Of a stretch of DNA of 64,000 nt, positions 26,156-34,756 are shown one piece after another. The notes below the pieces were generated by a model. The model was not told where the DNA came from. It was given only the letters and a program-made list of their open reading frames with translations, and ran no database searches. A program made the translations under genes and the position numbers. The DNA is from Viridibacterium silvisoli (lineage in GTDB: Bacteria > Pseudomonadota > Gammaproteobacteria > Burkholderiales > Rhodocyclaceae): assembly GCF_036017035.1 (NCBI RefSeq), contig NZ_JAYXHS010000001.1, forward strand, positions 558,001-622,000, written 5' to 3'. Each line of letters begins with the position of its first letter. Position 1 is the stretch's first letter.

Positions 26156-29071
26156 ATGGCATTCGGCAAACCGGCAGCAGCAGCGCAGGGTGAGCGCTGG
26201 AAAATTCCACTCCACGTTGTCACATCGGTCGGCACGATCGCGTTGCTGGTCATCGTTGCCTCGGTACTGGCATGGCATGCCTACAACGGCACGCGCAAGG
26301 TCCTGCTGTCCTCGGTCGATGAATCCATAACGCATGTCTCGCGGGTGCTGCGCGACCGCATCGACAGCATCCTGCAGCCCGCCGAAAACCAGATCGATCT
26401 GCTGGCGAATTACGACATTGCCCGCGCCCATACGCCAGAGCAACGTCTCGCCGCACTGCCGGTCATGCGCTCGGCAATCGCCTCCAACCCCCTGCTCGAC
26501 GCCATCTATGCCGGTTACCCCAACGGCGAGTTCATCCTCTTCCGGCCCCTGCGCACGCCCGCCCTCAAGCAGATGTTCCGCGCCCCGCAGCAGGCGGAAC
26601 TGCTGGTGCAGACGCAGACTGCCCAGGCAGACGGCAGGAATGCCGGCGAATACCGTTACTACGACAGCAAGGGACAACTGCTCCAGCTGGAAGCACGCAA
26701 CGATTATGTGTACGACCCGCGGATCCGCCCCTGGTACATCAGCGCCGTGGCCTCGGCCCAATCCGTCATGGTCGAGCCCTACATCTTCTCGACAACACGC
26801 GCCATCGGCTCCAGCCTGGCGCTACGCACGAGCGAGCCTGGCGTCGTCGTGGGGCTGGATGTCACCCTTGCCAGCCTGACGCACGAGATCGCAGCCCTGC
26901 GTGTCACACCGGGAACGCGCATCGTCGTCGTCGATAGCGGCAACTATGTCGTCACCAGCGACAACGGCCCGCGCGACATCGTCGTGGATGCCAGCGGCAA
27001 ACCCATCCCGCAGAAGGTCGAGGCAATCGAGACCCCGGCGCTGGGCGCGGCCGCCGGACTGCCCGTCCGCGACATCCAGCGCCAGCACCAGCGCATCCAG
27101 GGGAGCGACTGGGAACTGGTGTCCATGCCGATTACATTGCGCGCGCACGGCAAGGCCTTGCGCCTGCTGATGGCCGTGCCGCATGCCGAGCTGTTTCGCG
27201 AAGCCCGCACCTTGTTGCGGCGTCAGCTGATGCTCACCCTGCTGCTGATCCTCGCCTCCGCGCCTGCCGGCTACTGGCTGACCCAGCAACTGGCGAAGCC
27301 ACTGCGCTCGCTGGCCCATGACACGCGCTCTGTAAGCAGCTTCGATTTCGCCAGCAGCAATGTGCGTCGCTCGCGCATTGCCGAGGTGGACATGCTGGCG
27401 ACGGCCACCATGCAGATGAAATCGACGATCTCGCGCTTCATCGACGTCAGCGCCGCACTCAACTCCGAGACGAGTCTTGAGCGCTTGCTGGAAGTCGTGT
27501 TGGGCGATGTGATCGCCACGACGCATGCGCGCTCGGGGGCGCTCTATCTGTACGACCCCGACACGAAAACCCTGGTGCGCTCGCAGGAGCAGCTCACTGC
27601 CGCCGCGCACGCCAGTCATGCGGAGACACTCTCGGCGGCCAGCCACCCCTCGCATCCCGCCACCCAACTCGTCGCGAACCGGCGCAGCATCGTCGGCGTA
27701 GCCGAAGCCGACGGCCCGCAGCTGGTCGCCGTCGCCCTCGAAACGCTGGGCAAGGATTTCGTCGGGGCGATCGTGCTGGAGCTGCCGCAGTCGCTGGCCG
27801 CGGTACAGGCCGGCGGACGCAATCCCCAGCTGGCCTTCATCGAGGCGCTGTCATCCACAGCGGCCGTGGCGATCGAGACGCGTCACCTCGTCGACAGCCA
27901 GAAGAACCTGCTCGAATCGCTGATCCAGTTGCTGGCCGGCGCCATCGACGCCAAGAGTCCTTACACCGGCGGCCACTGCCAGCGCGTACCCGCACTTACC
28001 AAGATGCTGGTGCACGCCGCCGAAGATGCCACCGACGGCCCCTTCAGCGACTTCCAGCTCAATGCAGATGAATGGGAGGCCGTGCACGTCGGCGCCTGGC
28101 TGCATGACTGCGGCAAGGTCACGACACCGGAGTACGTCGTCGACAAGGCGACCAAGCTGGAGGGCATCTTCAATCGCATTCACGAGATCCGTACGCGCTT
28201 CGAAGTCCTCAAACGAGATGCCGAGATTGCCTACTGGCGCAATCGCTCGCAAGGCACGCCGGAACAGGAGGCCTGGGCTGAGCTGCAAGCCCGCTGGAAA
28301 GCGCTGGATGAGGATTTCGCCTTCATTGCGGACTGCAACGTCGGCGGCGAGTTTCTCGACCCGGCCAAGATCGAACGCATCAAGACCATCGCTCAACGTC
28401 CATGGATGCGCACGCTGGACGACAGGCTGGGACTCTCACGCGAAGAAGCCCGTCCGCTGCAAGGCATTCCGCCGCAGGCGCTGCCCCATGTCGAAACCCT
28501 GCTGGCCGACAAACCGGAGCACCTCATCCCGCGCCCGGCCGAAGAGCAGGCCACTGCCAGCAAGGACGCGCGCTTCCAGATCAAGGTGCCGAAATACAAA
28601 TTCAATCGCGGCGAGATCTACAACCTCGCGATCAGTCGCGGCACGCTGACCGAAGAAGAGCGCTTCATCATCAACGATCACATCGTGCAGACCATTGTCA
28701 TGCTCGAGCGCCTGCCCTTCCCGCGTCACCTGCGCAGCGTGCCGGAGATCGCCGGCGGGCATCACGAGCGCATGGACGGGCGCGGTTACCCGATGGGGCT
28801 CAAGCGCGAAGACATGAGCGTGCCAGCACGCATCATGGCGATCGCCGACGTGTTCGAAGCCCTCACGGCTGCAGACCGCCCCTACAAGCTACCGAAGACC
28901 CTGTCCGAATCGCTGGGCATCATGGCGCGCATGACGCGCGAGAATCATCTGGATGCGGACCTGTTCGAACTGTTCCTGCGCTCCGGCATCTATCGACAAT
29001 ATGCCGAACAGTTCCTGCTCGCCTCACAGATCGACGAAGTGGATATCGAGGCGCTGCTACGGGTGGGTTGA
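26156..29071 (+). CDS. dCache-GAF-HD-GYP cyclic di-GMP phosphodiesterase
   Basis: A 971-residue membrane sensor. One helix (SVGTIALLVIVASVLAWHAY) precedes a roughly 320-residue periplasmic dCache sensor (YDPRIRPWYISAVAS, VVGLDVTLASLTHEIAALRV). A second helix near residue 360 and a HAMP-like linker follow. A GAF domain (residues about 430-570) leads into the HD-GYP domain: GGHCQRVPALTKML, LHDCGK with HD at 650-651, HHERMDGRGYP with GYP at 877-879, and IADVFEALTAADRPYK. The ligands needed for c-di-GMP hydrolysis are visible. Some 220 residues lie between the HD and GYP motifs, much more than the usual spacing, so there is a large insertion, as in a known subgroup. GGGGA precedes the ATG. Confidence 0.93.
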   Translation: MAFGKPAAAAQGERWKIPLHVVTSVGTIALLVIVASVLAWHAYNGTRKVLLSSVDESITHVSRVLRDRIDSILQPAENQIDLLANYDIARAHTPEQRLAALPVMRSAIASNPLLDAIYAGYPNGEFILFRPLRTPALKQMFRAPQQAELLVQTQTAQADGRNAGEYRYYDSKGQLLQLEARNDYVYDPRIRPWYISAVASAQSVMVEPYIFSTTRAIGSSLALRTSEPGVVVGLDVTLASLTHEIAALRVTPGTRIVVVDSGNYVVTSDNGPRDIVVDASGKPIPQKVEAIETPALGAAAGLPVRDIQRQHQRIQGSDWELVSMPITLRAHGKALRLLMAVPHAELFREARTLLRRQLMLTLLLILASAPAGYWLTQQLAKPLRSLAHDTRSVSSFDFASSNVRRSRIAEVDMLATATMQMKSTISRFIDVSAALNSETSLERLLEVVLGDVIATTHARSGALYLYDPDTKTLVRSQEQLTAAAHASHAETLSAASHPSHPATQLVANRRSIVGVAEADGPQLVAVALETLGKDFVGAIVLELPQSLAAVQAGGRNPQLAFIEALSSTAAVAIETRHLVDSQKNLLESLIQLLAGAIDAKSPYTGGHCQRVPALTKMLVHAAEDATDGPFSDFQLNADEWEAVHVGAWLHDCGKVTTPEYVVDKATKLEGIFNRIHEIRTRFEVLKRDAEIAYWRNRSQGTPEQEAWAELQARWKALDEDFAFIADCNVGGEFLDPAKIERIKTIAQRPWMRTLDDRLGLSREEARPLQGIPPQALPHVETLLADKPEHLIPRPAEEQATASKDARFQIKVPKYKFNRGEIYNLAISRGTLTEEERFIINDHIVQTIVMLERLPFPRHLRSVPEIAGGHHERMDGRGYPMGLKREDMSVPARIMAIADVFEALTAADRPYKLPKTLSESLGIMARMTRENHLDADLFELFLRSGIYRQYAEQFLLASQIDEVDIEALLRVG

Positions 29072-29072
29072 A

Positions 29073-29100
29073 CGCAGGGCGGAACCCCGCAGGAGGCTCC
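29073..29100. repeat. Degenerate relative of the GTAGGGCGGAACTCC element
   Basis: GCAGGGCGGAACCCC followed by GCAGGAGGCTCC resembles one arm of the repeat at 2514-2543. No faithful inverted partner was found; the hairpin at 29209-29228 is at the place where one would be. Weak assignment. Confidence 0.35.
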
Positions 29101-29208
29101 ATCAGCCGCTGAAAGGCGACCTTGCGCAAAGTATGTAGCGGGCCAGGCGGCTCGCGCGGAGCAATGCATCTGCACGGCGAACGAGCCAGCAACGCCCGCC
29201 ACTGGCGC

Positions 29209-29228
29209 AGCCCGCCTGGAGGCGGGCT
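29209..29228 (-). terminator. Hairpin at the 3' end of clsC
   Basis: A perfect 9-bp stem (AGCCCGCCT / AGGCGGGCT) with a 2-base loop directly abuts the clsC stop. No T run, so it may be an RNA-stabilising or repeat-derived hairpin rather than an intrinsic terminator. Confidence 0.45.
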
Positions 29229-29229
29229 C

Positions 29230-30846
29230 CTAAAGCATCCACTCGATCGGCAGGATGGACAGGAACTTCACCCAGCCACGCAGCATGGGGCCAGAGCCGG
29301 GTTCCTTGTCGTGGCGCACTTCACCCTTTTCGGTCTGCTCGATCCAGCACAGCGATCCATCGTCCTGCAGCACCACGTGGTAGGCCCTGGCTGGCAGGTC
29401 CTTGTCGAACCAATCCGTGAGCCGTCCTGCAAGCTGTGCGTTATCGATCACCAGACCCATCTCGGTGTTGAGCCAGGCAGAGCGCTGGTCGAAGTTGAAG
29501 GAGCCGACGAAGATGCGCTGGCCATCCATGGCAAAGGTCTTGGCGTGCAGGCTGGCTGACGAACTGCCGCCGAGCGTCTTGCGCTTGGGCTTGTCCTCAG
29601 GCGCAGCTCCGCCCGCCTCAGCAGCAACCAGCGGCGGGAGATGACGCTTGAGTTCATAGAGCTCGACACCGGCTTGCAGCAGGGCCTTGCGGTACTCGGC
29701 GTAACCGGCGTGCACCGCCGTGACGTCGGAGCTGGCGAGGGAGTTGGTGAGCACGCGCACGCGCACCTTGTTGCGTACCAACGCCGCCAGCGACTCGGTG
29801 CCCTCCTTGCCCGGCACGAAATACGGCGTGATCAACTCAAAGCTTTTCTGCGGCGGCGTGATCGCCGTCATGAGGCGGCCCAGCATCAGGCGTTCGCGGC
29901 CCTCGTTGGCATTGAGCTGGCCCAGGGTCTTGGCAGGGTCATCGACCACCAGCCGCGTCTCGCCCCAGCGGAGTGGCAAGGTCTGCGCCAGCAGTTCCCG
30001 CACCAGCTTCGTGTCACGCAGACTCTGCAGGTACTGCTCGGCGCCTTCGTCGGCACGCGTCTCGGCAAAACGCTCGAGCAAGGCTTTGCGTGAATCCTCG
30101 CTGCCGATGATGCTCGCCGCCGGATAGGCCGAGGCGCTGTTCCAATATTCTTCGAACGAGACGGTCACGTCCTTTGCGGCGGGCCCGGTCGCAATGACAT
30201 CGAGATCTTCAAAGCCGACCGATTTGCTCGCGCCGAAGTATTCGTCGCCAATATTGCGTCCGCCCACGATGGTGGCCTGGTTGTCCGCCGTGAAGGACTT
30301 GTTGTGCATGCGGTGATTGAGCCGCGAAAAATCCGTCACGAAATTGAGCAGGCGCGCGCTGCGCATGGTCATCGGGTTGTACAGGCGGACTGCAATGTTC
30401 GGATGCGCGTCAAGTGCTCGCAAAGTGTCGTCGAGCCCGGCGGTATTGGTATCGTCAAGCAGCAGCCGCACGCTGACACCACGCTCTGCCGCTTGCCAGA
30501 GCGCTTCGAACATCAGGTAACCCGTGTAGTCCCCGCGCCAGATGTAGTACTGCACGTCCAGCGTACGATCGGCGGCCCCCGCCAGGAGCACACGCGCAGC
30601 AAAGGCCTCGCTCGCATCCGACAACGCATAGACGCCTGCCTGTCCGGGATGCGCTGCGAGGTCCGGTGTGACGGCGCGCCCGAGCCGCGTCGTTGCGGGA
30701 TCGACCGTCGTTGGCGACAGCCCCTGCGGCGTGACCGGCAACTCATCACGCGGAGGCAAACCCGCACATGCCGCCAACATACCCACCCAGACGACAACGA
30801 AAATATTGCGTAAAGATCCCATACCTTGCACACCCCGGATTGCCAT
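29230..30846 (-). CDS. clsC: Cardiolipin synthase C-type phospholipase D family lipoprotein
   Basis: Predicted to make cardiolipin at the inner membrane, in E. coli ClsC from phosphatidylethanolamine and phosphatidylglycerol. The start at 30846 is supported by GGAGAG; later or earlier ATGs (30822, 30861) are possible. About 538 residues. The N-terminus ends in a lipobox-like MLAACAG. Two intact HKD motifs are present: HNKSFTAD within HRMHNKSFTADNQATIVGG, and HAKTFAMD within SLHAKTFAMDGQRIFVGSF. LDVQYYIW, LLLDDTNTAGLDDTLRALD and GGRNIGDEYF match ClsC strongly. E. coli ClsC works with YmdB, which is not seen here. It stands behind cti in the same direction. Confidence 0.9.
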   Translation of the reverse strand: MAIRGVQGMGSLRNIFVVVWVGMLAACAGLPPRDELPVTPQGLSPTTVDPATTRLGRAVTPDLAAHPGQAGVYALSDASEAFAARVLLAGAADRTLDVQYYIWRGDYTGYLMFEALWQAAERGVSVRLLLDDTNTAGLDDTLRALDAHPNIAVRLYNPMTMRSARLLNFVTDFSRLNHRMHNKSFTADNQATIVGGRNIGDEYFGASKSVGFEDLDVIATGPAAKDVTVSFEEYWNSASAYPAASIIGSEDSRKALLERFAETRADEGAEQYLQSLRDTKLVRELLAQTLPLRWGETRLVVDDPAKTLGQLNANEGRERLMLGRLMTAITPPQKSFELITPYFVPGKEGTESLAALVRNKVRVRVLTNSLASSDVTAVHAGYAEYRKALLQAGVELYELKRHLPPLVAAEAGGAAPEDKPKRKTLGGSSSASLHAKTFAMDGQRIFVGSFNFDQRSAWLNTEMGLVIDNAQLAGRLTDWFDKDLPARAYHVVLQDDGSLCWIEQTEKGEVRHDKEPGSGPMLRGWVKFLSILPIEWML

Positions 30847-30919
30847 GCAGCCGCTCTCCATAGAGAGAACCTGAACACGGGCACGGCCGCTTCAGGCGGC
30901 CGTGCCACAACTCTTCGTG

Positions 30920-33265
30920 TCAGCGATTCTCGAGTCGGTTGTAGTCAAGCCACCCCGCCTCGATCGGGTGGCTGTTCACGTAGTCGGCGTTGATTGCGTC
31001 GCTCAGCTCCCAGAAACGCGGATTGGTACGCCGCACGCCAAAACGATTCACCAGCGCTGCGTAATCCTTGGTCGAAGAAAGGCCGCGCACGGCTGTCGCG
31101 AAAGCGGGCAAGTCGCTGCTCTGCACGCGATAGAAAGCGTTCGGATACGCCGTGGCGATGCCGGTGAGCACATCCATGCTGTTCTCGGCAGGCACGAGTG
31201 TCTTGCCCTCACGCAACAGATAGGTGATGTTGGTATGGGCTGTATTGCGCAGCAAACTGAAGGTGCGGGTCGGCTGGCCCGGGCTCTCGACGCGCAGGAG
31301 CGCGGCCTCCGGCATCCATGCCAGTGCCTCGCCACGCACACTGGCCAGATCACGCAGCGAACGCTTGAGATCCGCATCACCCAGCTTGTCGATGTCGTAC
31401 TCATAACGCCCCACGGGGGCGAGACGCTGCTTGAGCATGTCCATCAGGGCACTGGCCGGGGGACGGTCTGCCGGATAAGCGATGCCGCTCTCGCGGTTGA
31501 AGTGCGCGTACTTGCCATAGACGAGATCCTTCACGTCACTGCTGGCCTCACGGTACCAGGCATCACGCACGGCCACCCGGCTGGCGCGCGGCAGCATGAC
31601 CATAAAATTGAACTCGCTCTCCATGCGCAGGAAATCCATGTACAGGCGCGTGTTGAGCTGGTGGCCCACGTTGCCATACACGTCGTAGCCTGCAACCAGC
31701 AGGTAATGAATGCGCTCGAGCAACGAGTAGCCCATGACCCAGGCAGTCTTCGGCATCTCGCCCTGCAGCCCCTTCAGCACCGTCGCACTGTCGAAGTGAC
31801 GATAGACAGTCAGGCTGGCGTTCGGATTCGTGCCGTCGCCATTCCAGACCATATCCAGACTGACTTTGTCCGGTGTATTGAGGCGCTCCTCGTAGTAGGC
31901 GGACTTGGCCTCGAGAAAACTCTGCTCCTGACGCGCATAGCGCAGCCAGGGCGTCAGGACCAACGAGTTGCTCTCATTCTCCGACGGCAAGGTCAGGTTG
32001 CGACTCTCGCGCTGCAGGAAGCTGGCATCGCTCTCGTTGAGGAAATCCGGGTTGAGGAAGAACACCCAGAAGTGATCGTTGATCACATTGAGCGCTGTCT
32101 GACCACGGCACACCGGGCCCTTGATGAAGCCCATCACCGTCGATTGGGCCTCCTCCAGCAGGAAGCGATACCGTGCATTCTCCGGCAATGCCTGGAAGGT
32201 ACCGAACGGATTGGCCGTATCTTCCGGCTTGTAGGTCGGCAGCTTGGCGACCGCATAGTCGGTACTGAAGAACAGCTGTTTCCAGCGTGCCATGCGCTCC
32301 GCAGTCAATGCATAAGGCATGTGCGACTTGTCGACGATGGTCTCGCCTTCGGCACGGAAGCGGTAGTAGACGCGGGCTACGCCCGGATCGTCAAAGGGCC
32401 GACGCGACGCGATCTCCTGCAGCTTCTGGCCGGGAGGCGTGCTGGATCGCACCAGCACGAAGAACTGCGGCCGCCCGACTGCGTCGAAATGGATGTGGTT
32501 CAGGAACAGGTGCTCGTAGATGTAGCGGCTGACGAGTTGCTCGCGCAGCGAATTGCCGTTGAGGAACTGCTCCCATCGCGCGATCTGTTGCTGTGCCATG
32601 GGCGTCAGCGGCGCCGGCCCCTCGTAAGGTGCGCCAAGACGCAACCAGCTGCGGATGGTGCCGGACTCTTCCGGCGTCAAACCCGGCAGACCATACGGCA
32701 TCCCCCAATCAGGATTGCTCTTTGCATAATCCTGATAGCCCTCGACGGGCGTGCACTGCTGCGCACGATCGAGCGAGGTATCCATGCCGGCCGGCAACAA
32801 GGCGTTCGGGGTGACCGGATGCTGGTCCTTGAGCTCCAGCGTGCGTGCCAGCAAGCTGGCGTGCTGCTCGGCCAGCGGCGTGGCCGCGTATTCGTTGAGC
32901 ACCGGAAAGAAGCCGCGCTTGCGCCACTCCGAAGGCTTGTCTGCATCGATGAACAGTCGCGACAGGCTGCCTTCCAGCAAACGTGCCCCGTTATAGACCG
33001 TCTCGTTCGTAGCACCACGTGCAACGCCCTCCCAGGCGGTCAGCTTGAGCTGGCACGGTGCGTCATAGCACGCATGGCAGACCACGCAGCGCTTGTCGAG
33101 AATGGGCTGCACATCGCCGCGGAAAGACATCGCGCCACGCGGTGGTGTGGCTTCGTCAAAACGCTGCGGGTTGGGCTTGCCGAACAGCTCCTCCAGATTT
33201 TCGCGCACGAGCCCGGCACAACCGACCAGCAGCAGCAATGTCGCTACCAGGTAAATCTTCTTCAT
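30920..33265 (-). CDS. cti: Fatty acid cis/trans isomerase
   Basis: Periplasmic haem enzyme that converts cis-unsaturated acyl chains of membrane phospholipids to trans, stiffening the membrane under solvent or heat stress. 781 residues, the usual length. The start ATG at 33265 begins a signal peptide with a lipobox-like LLLVGC (Cys16). The haem motif CVVCH is at residues 60-64, preceded by FRGDVQPILDKR, as in Pseudomonas Cti. Further family stretches: SWLRLGAPYEGP, WEQFLNGNSLREQLVSRYIY, HLFLNHIHFD and INDHFWVFFLNPDFLNESD. Its activity is thought to be controlled by substrate access rather than by transcription. Read together with clsC it suggests a membrane-adaptation region. Confidence 0.95.
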   Translation of the reverse strand: MKKIYLVATLLLLVGCAGLVRENLEELFGKPNPQRFDEATPPRGAMSFRGDVQPILDKRCVVCHACYDAPCQLKLTAWEGVARGATNETVYNGARLLEGSLSRLFIDADKPSEWRKRGFFPVLNEYAATPLAEQHASLLARTLELKDQHPVTPNALLPAGMDTSLDRAQQCTPVEGYQDYAKSNPDWGMPYGLPGLTPEESGTIRSWLRLGAPYEGPAPLTPMAQQQIARWEQFLNGNSLREQLVSRYIYEHLFLNHIHFDAVGRPQFFVLVRSSTPPGQKLQEIASRRPFDDPGVARVYYRFRAEGETIVDKSHMPYALTAERMARWKQLFFSTDYAVAKLPTYKPEDTANPFGTFQALPENARYRFLLEEAQSTVMGFIKGPVCRGQTALNVINDHFWVFFLNPDFLNESDASFLQRESRNLTLPSENESNSLVLTPWLRYARQEQSFLEAKSAYYEERLNTPDKVSLDMVWNGDGTNPNASLTVYRHFDSATVLKGLQGEMPKTAWVMGYSLLERIHYLLVAGYDVYGNVGHQLNTRLYMDFLRMESEFNFMVMLPRASRVAVRDAWYREASSDVKDLVYGKYAHFNRESGIAYPADRPPASALMDMLKQRLAPVGRYEYDIDKLGDADLKRSLRDLASVRGEALAWMPEAALLRVESPGQPTRTFSLLRNTAHTNITYLLREGKTLVPAENSMDVLTGIATAYPNAFYRVQSSDLPAFATAVRGLSSTKDYAALVNRFGVRRTNPRFWELSDAINADYVNSHPIEAGWLDYNRLENR

Positions 33266-33416
33266 AACCAACCTGCTCCATTCAAGCGATGACAGACCAT
33301 GAGCACGCTGCGGGCGCCCGGCACAACATGCCGAGCCTCCCATGAGCACATGACATGACGGTGAATTTACACGAAGCCCGCGCGTTGCGGCGCAACGTCC
33401 GCCGTCTGTTGCCCGA

Positions 33417-33450
33417 ATGCACAAGGGCCGCATGTGCGGCCCTTGTGCAT
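33417..33450. terminator. Perfect hairpin between cti and the TRAP binding protein gene
   Basis: A 16-bp perfect stem with a 2-base loop. It lies 22 bases past the dctP-like stop. There is no T run on the minus strand, so it may terminate weakly or protect the transcript end. Confidence 0.6.
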
Positions 33451-33471
33451 TCTGGAGAGGTCAATCGCCGA

Positions 33472-34449
33472 TCAGGTTTGCGAGCCTGCGAGCGTCATCA
33501 CCTTGAGCATCAGATCACCCGATTTCGGGTTAGACAGCACGGGAGTGTAGACACTGCGCAAACGTGAGACGAAACCGGAATTGTCATTCATGTCATAGAA
33601 CTTCACGCCCTGCTTTTCGAGCGCAGTGCGGATCGTCGCAGTCTTCTTGACCCACAACTCGTGCATGCGTGCAGCCGATTCGCGTGCGGTCTGCTTGAAC
33701 ATCTCGCGCTCGGCAGACGAGAGCTTTTGCCACAGCTGGGTCGACACCACCATGGCCTCAGGCAGCACGCTGTGGTTGCTGATCACGTAGTACTTGGCGA
33801 ACTTGTACTGCTCAGACAACTGGTAGGAGATGAGGTCGTTCTCAGCCACGTCGATCTCGCCACGCTCGAGTGCGCCTTTGACCTTGTCATAGGCCAGCGT
33901 GTTCGGCTCGGCACCCAGCGCGGACACCATGCGCTTGAGTTCCGCCTTGTTGGCAACGCGCACCTTCAGCTTCTCGAAGTCGCTCGGATTGCGTAACGGC
34001 TTGTTGCGTGAGTAGAAGGAGCGCGCGCCGCCGTCATACCACGCGAGCACGATGTAGCCCTTGGCTGCCAGCGAAGCCTCCAGCCCCTTGCCGACTTCGC
34101 CGTCGAGCGTCTTGAGCATGTGCTCGGTGTTCTTGAAGATGAAAGGCAGGGACAGCACCTCCATCTCCGGCACGGCTTCGTACAGCGGTGCGTTACTCAG
34201 CACGGCGATGTCGAGCTGCCCCTTCTTGAACTGTGGCAAAGCGGCCTTCTGGTCGCCCAGCGATTCGCGCCACAGAATCTTGCCTTCGTACTTGCCCCCG
34301 CTGCGGGCTTTGATCTGTTCGAAGAAGTACTGCATGCCCTGGTGCTTGGGATAGTCCTGGCTTTCCAGCACCCAGCCCTTGAGCTCAGCCGCGCCAGCGG
34401 CATTCAGTGTTCCCAGCAGAGCCAGGGCGACGAGTAGTTTGCGCAACAT
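33472..34449 (-). CDS. TRAP-type substrate-binding protein (DctP family)
   Basis: A 325-residue periplasmic binding protein of tripartite ATP-independent transporters. ATG at 34449 follows GGAGG; the longer frame's ATG lacks a site. Signal peptide MLRKLLVALALLGTLNAAGA. Family features: ESQDYPKHQGMQYFFEQIKA, FKKGQLDIAVLSN, LSLPFIFKNTEHM, the carboxylate-binding region with KVRVANKAELKRMVSALGAE, and DVAENDLISYQLSEQYKFAK. The Arg of KVRV is the usual carboxylate contact, so an organic acid ligand is expected. No DctQ or DctM membrane subunits are in the window: the gene is solitary. It has an A/T-rich promoter region with an 18-base quasi-palindrome. Confidence 0.88.
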   Translation of the reverse strand: MLRKLLVALALLGTLNAAGAAELKGWVLESQDYPKHQGMQYFFEQIKARSGGKYEGKILWRESLGDQKAALPQFKKGQLDIAVLSNAPLYEAVPEMEVLSLPFIFKNTEHMLKTLDGEVGKGLEASLAAKGYIVLAWYDGGARSFYSRNKPLRNPSDFEKLKVRVANKAELKRMVSALGAEPNTLAYDKVKGALERGEIDVAENDLISYQLSEQYKFAKYYVISNHSVLPEAMVVSTQLWQKLSSAEREMFKQTARESAARMHELWVKKTATIRTALEKQGVKFYDMNDNSGFVSRLRSVYTPVLSNPKSGDLMLKVMTLAGSQT

Positions 34450-34529
34450 CCGGTTTTCCTCCATGACGGTTTGGCCCGCCTGATGGAACCCGAGGCAGCC
34501 TTGAACATGTGAGGAATGCTGGCACAGGG

Positions 34530-34547
34530 ACTAGGGTAAACCCCAGT
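34530..34547. promoter_or_regulatory. Candidate operator ACTAGGGTAAACCCCAGT
   Basis: An 18-base inverted repeat with 8 of 9 positions paired (ACT-GGGT arms around AA). It lies about 80 bases upstream of the dctP-like start, beside the A/T-rich core promoter region. The regulator is unknown. Confidence 0.45.
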
Positions 34548-34695
34548 AAGTATTTTTAATAAATTCTTCAGATCTGCTAATAACACCAAAACCTGCATGG
34601 CATCGACGGCATGCGGCGCCCGCGAATAAAGCGTTTGCTGTCAGTTACTTGGCACGGCGCGGGTGCCTCGAGCAGGTCCAGCCGCGGAAATATTC

Positions 34696-34711
34696 CGTGA
34701 CGAATGTCACG
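34696..34711. promoter_or_regulatory. CRP-like palindrome CGTGA-N6-TCACG
   Basis: Same arm length and spacing as CRP/Vfr sites (TGTGA-N6-TCACA). The extended site reads TTCCGTGA-N6-TCACGAAA. A near-identical site lies at 62097-62112. It is about 250 bases upstream of the dctP-like gene and just behind the EamA gene. Confidence 0.4.
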
Positions 34712-34756
34712 AAAACCGTTGGTCGGAAGGCTTGGCGATTGTTTTGTCCAACAGAA

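Larger units (their letters stand above)
34450..34756. other. Intergenic region upstream of the TRAP binding protein gene
   Basis: 307 bases. The part near 34545-34585 is unusually A/T-rich for this genome and is the likely promoter of the dctP-like gene. It also holds two palindromes described separately. No gene is visible. Confidence 0.55.

Noticed and set aside
30902..33292. A 796-codon open frame antisense to cti
   Set aside because: It mirrors the whole cti gene, which has a haem motif and full-length family similarity. Such antisense frames are common in GC-rich DNA, and this one shows no domain or signal.
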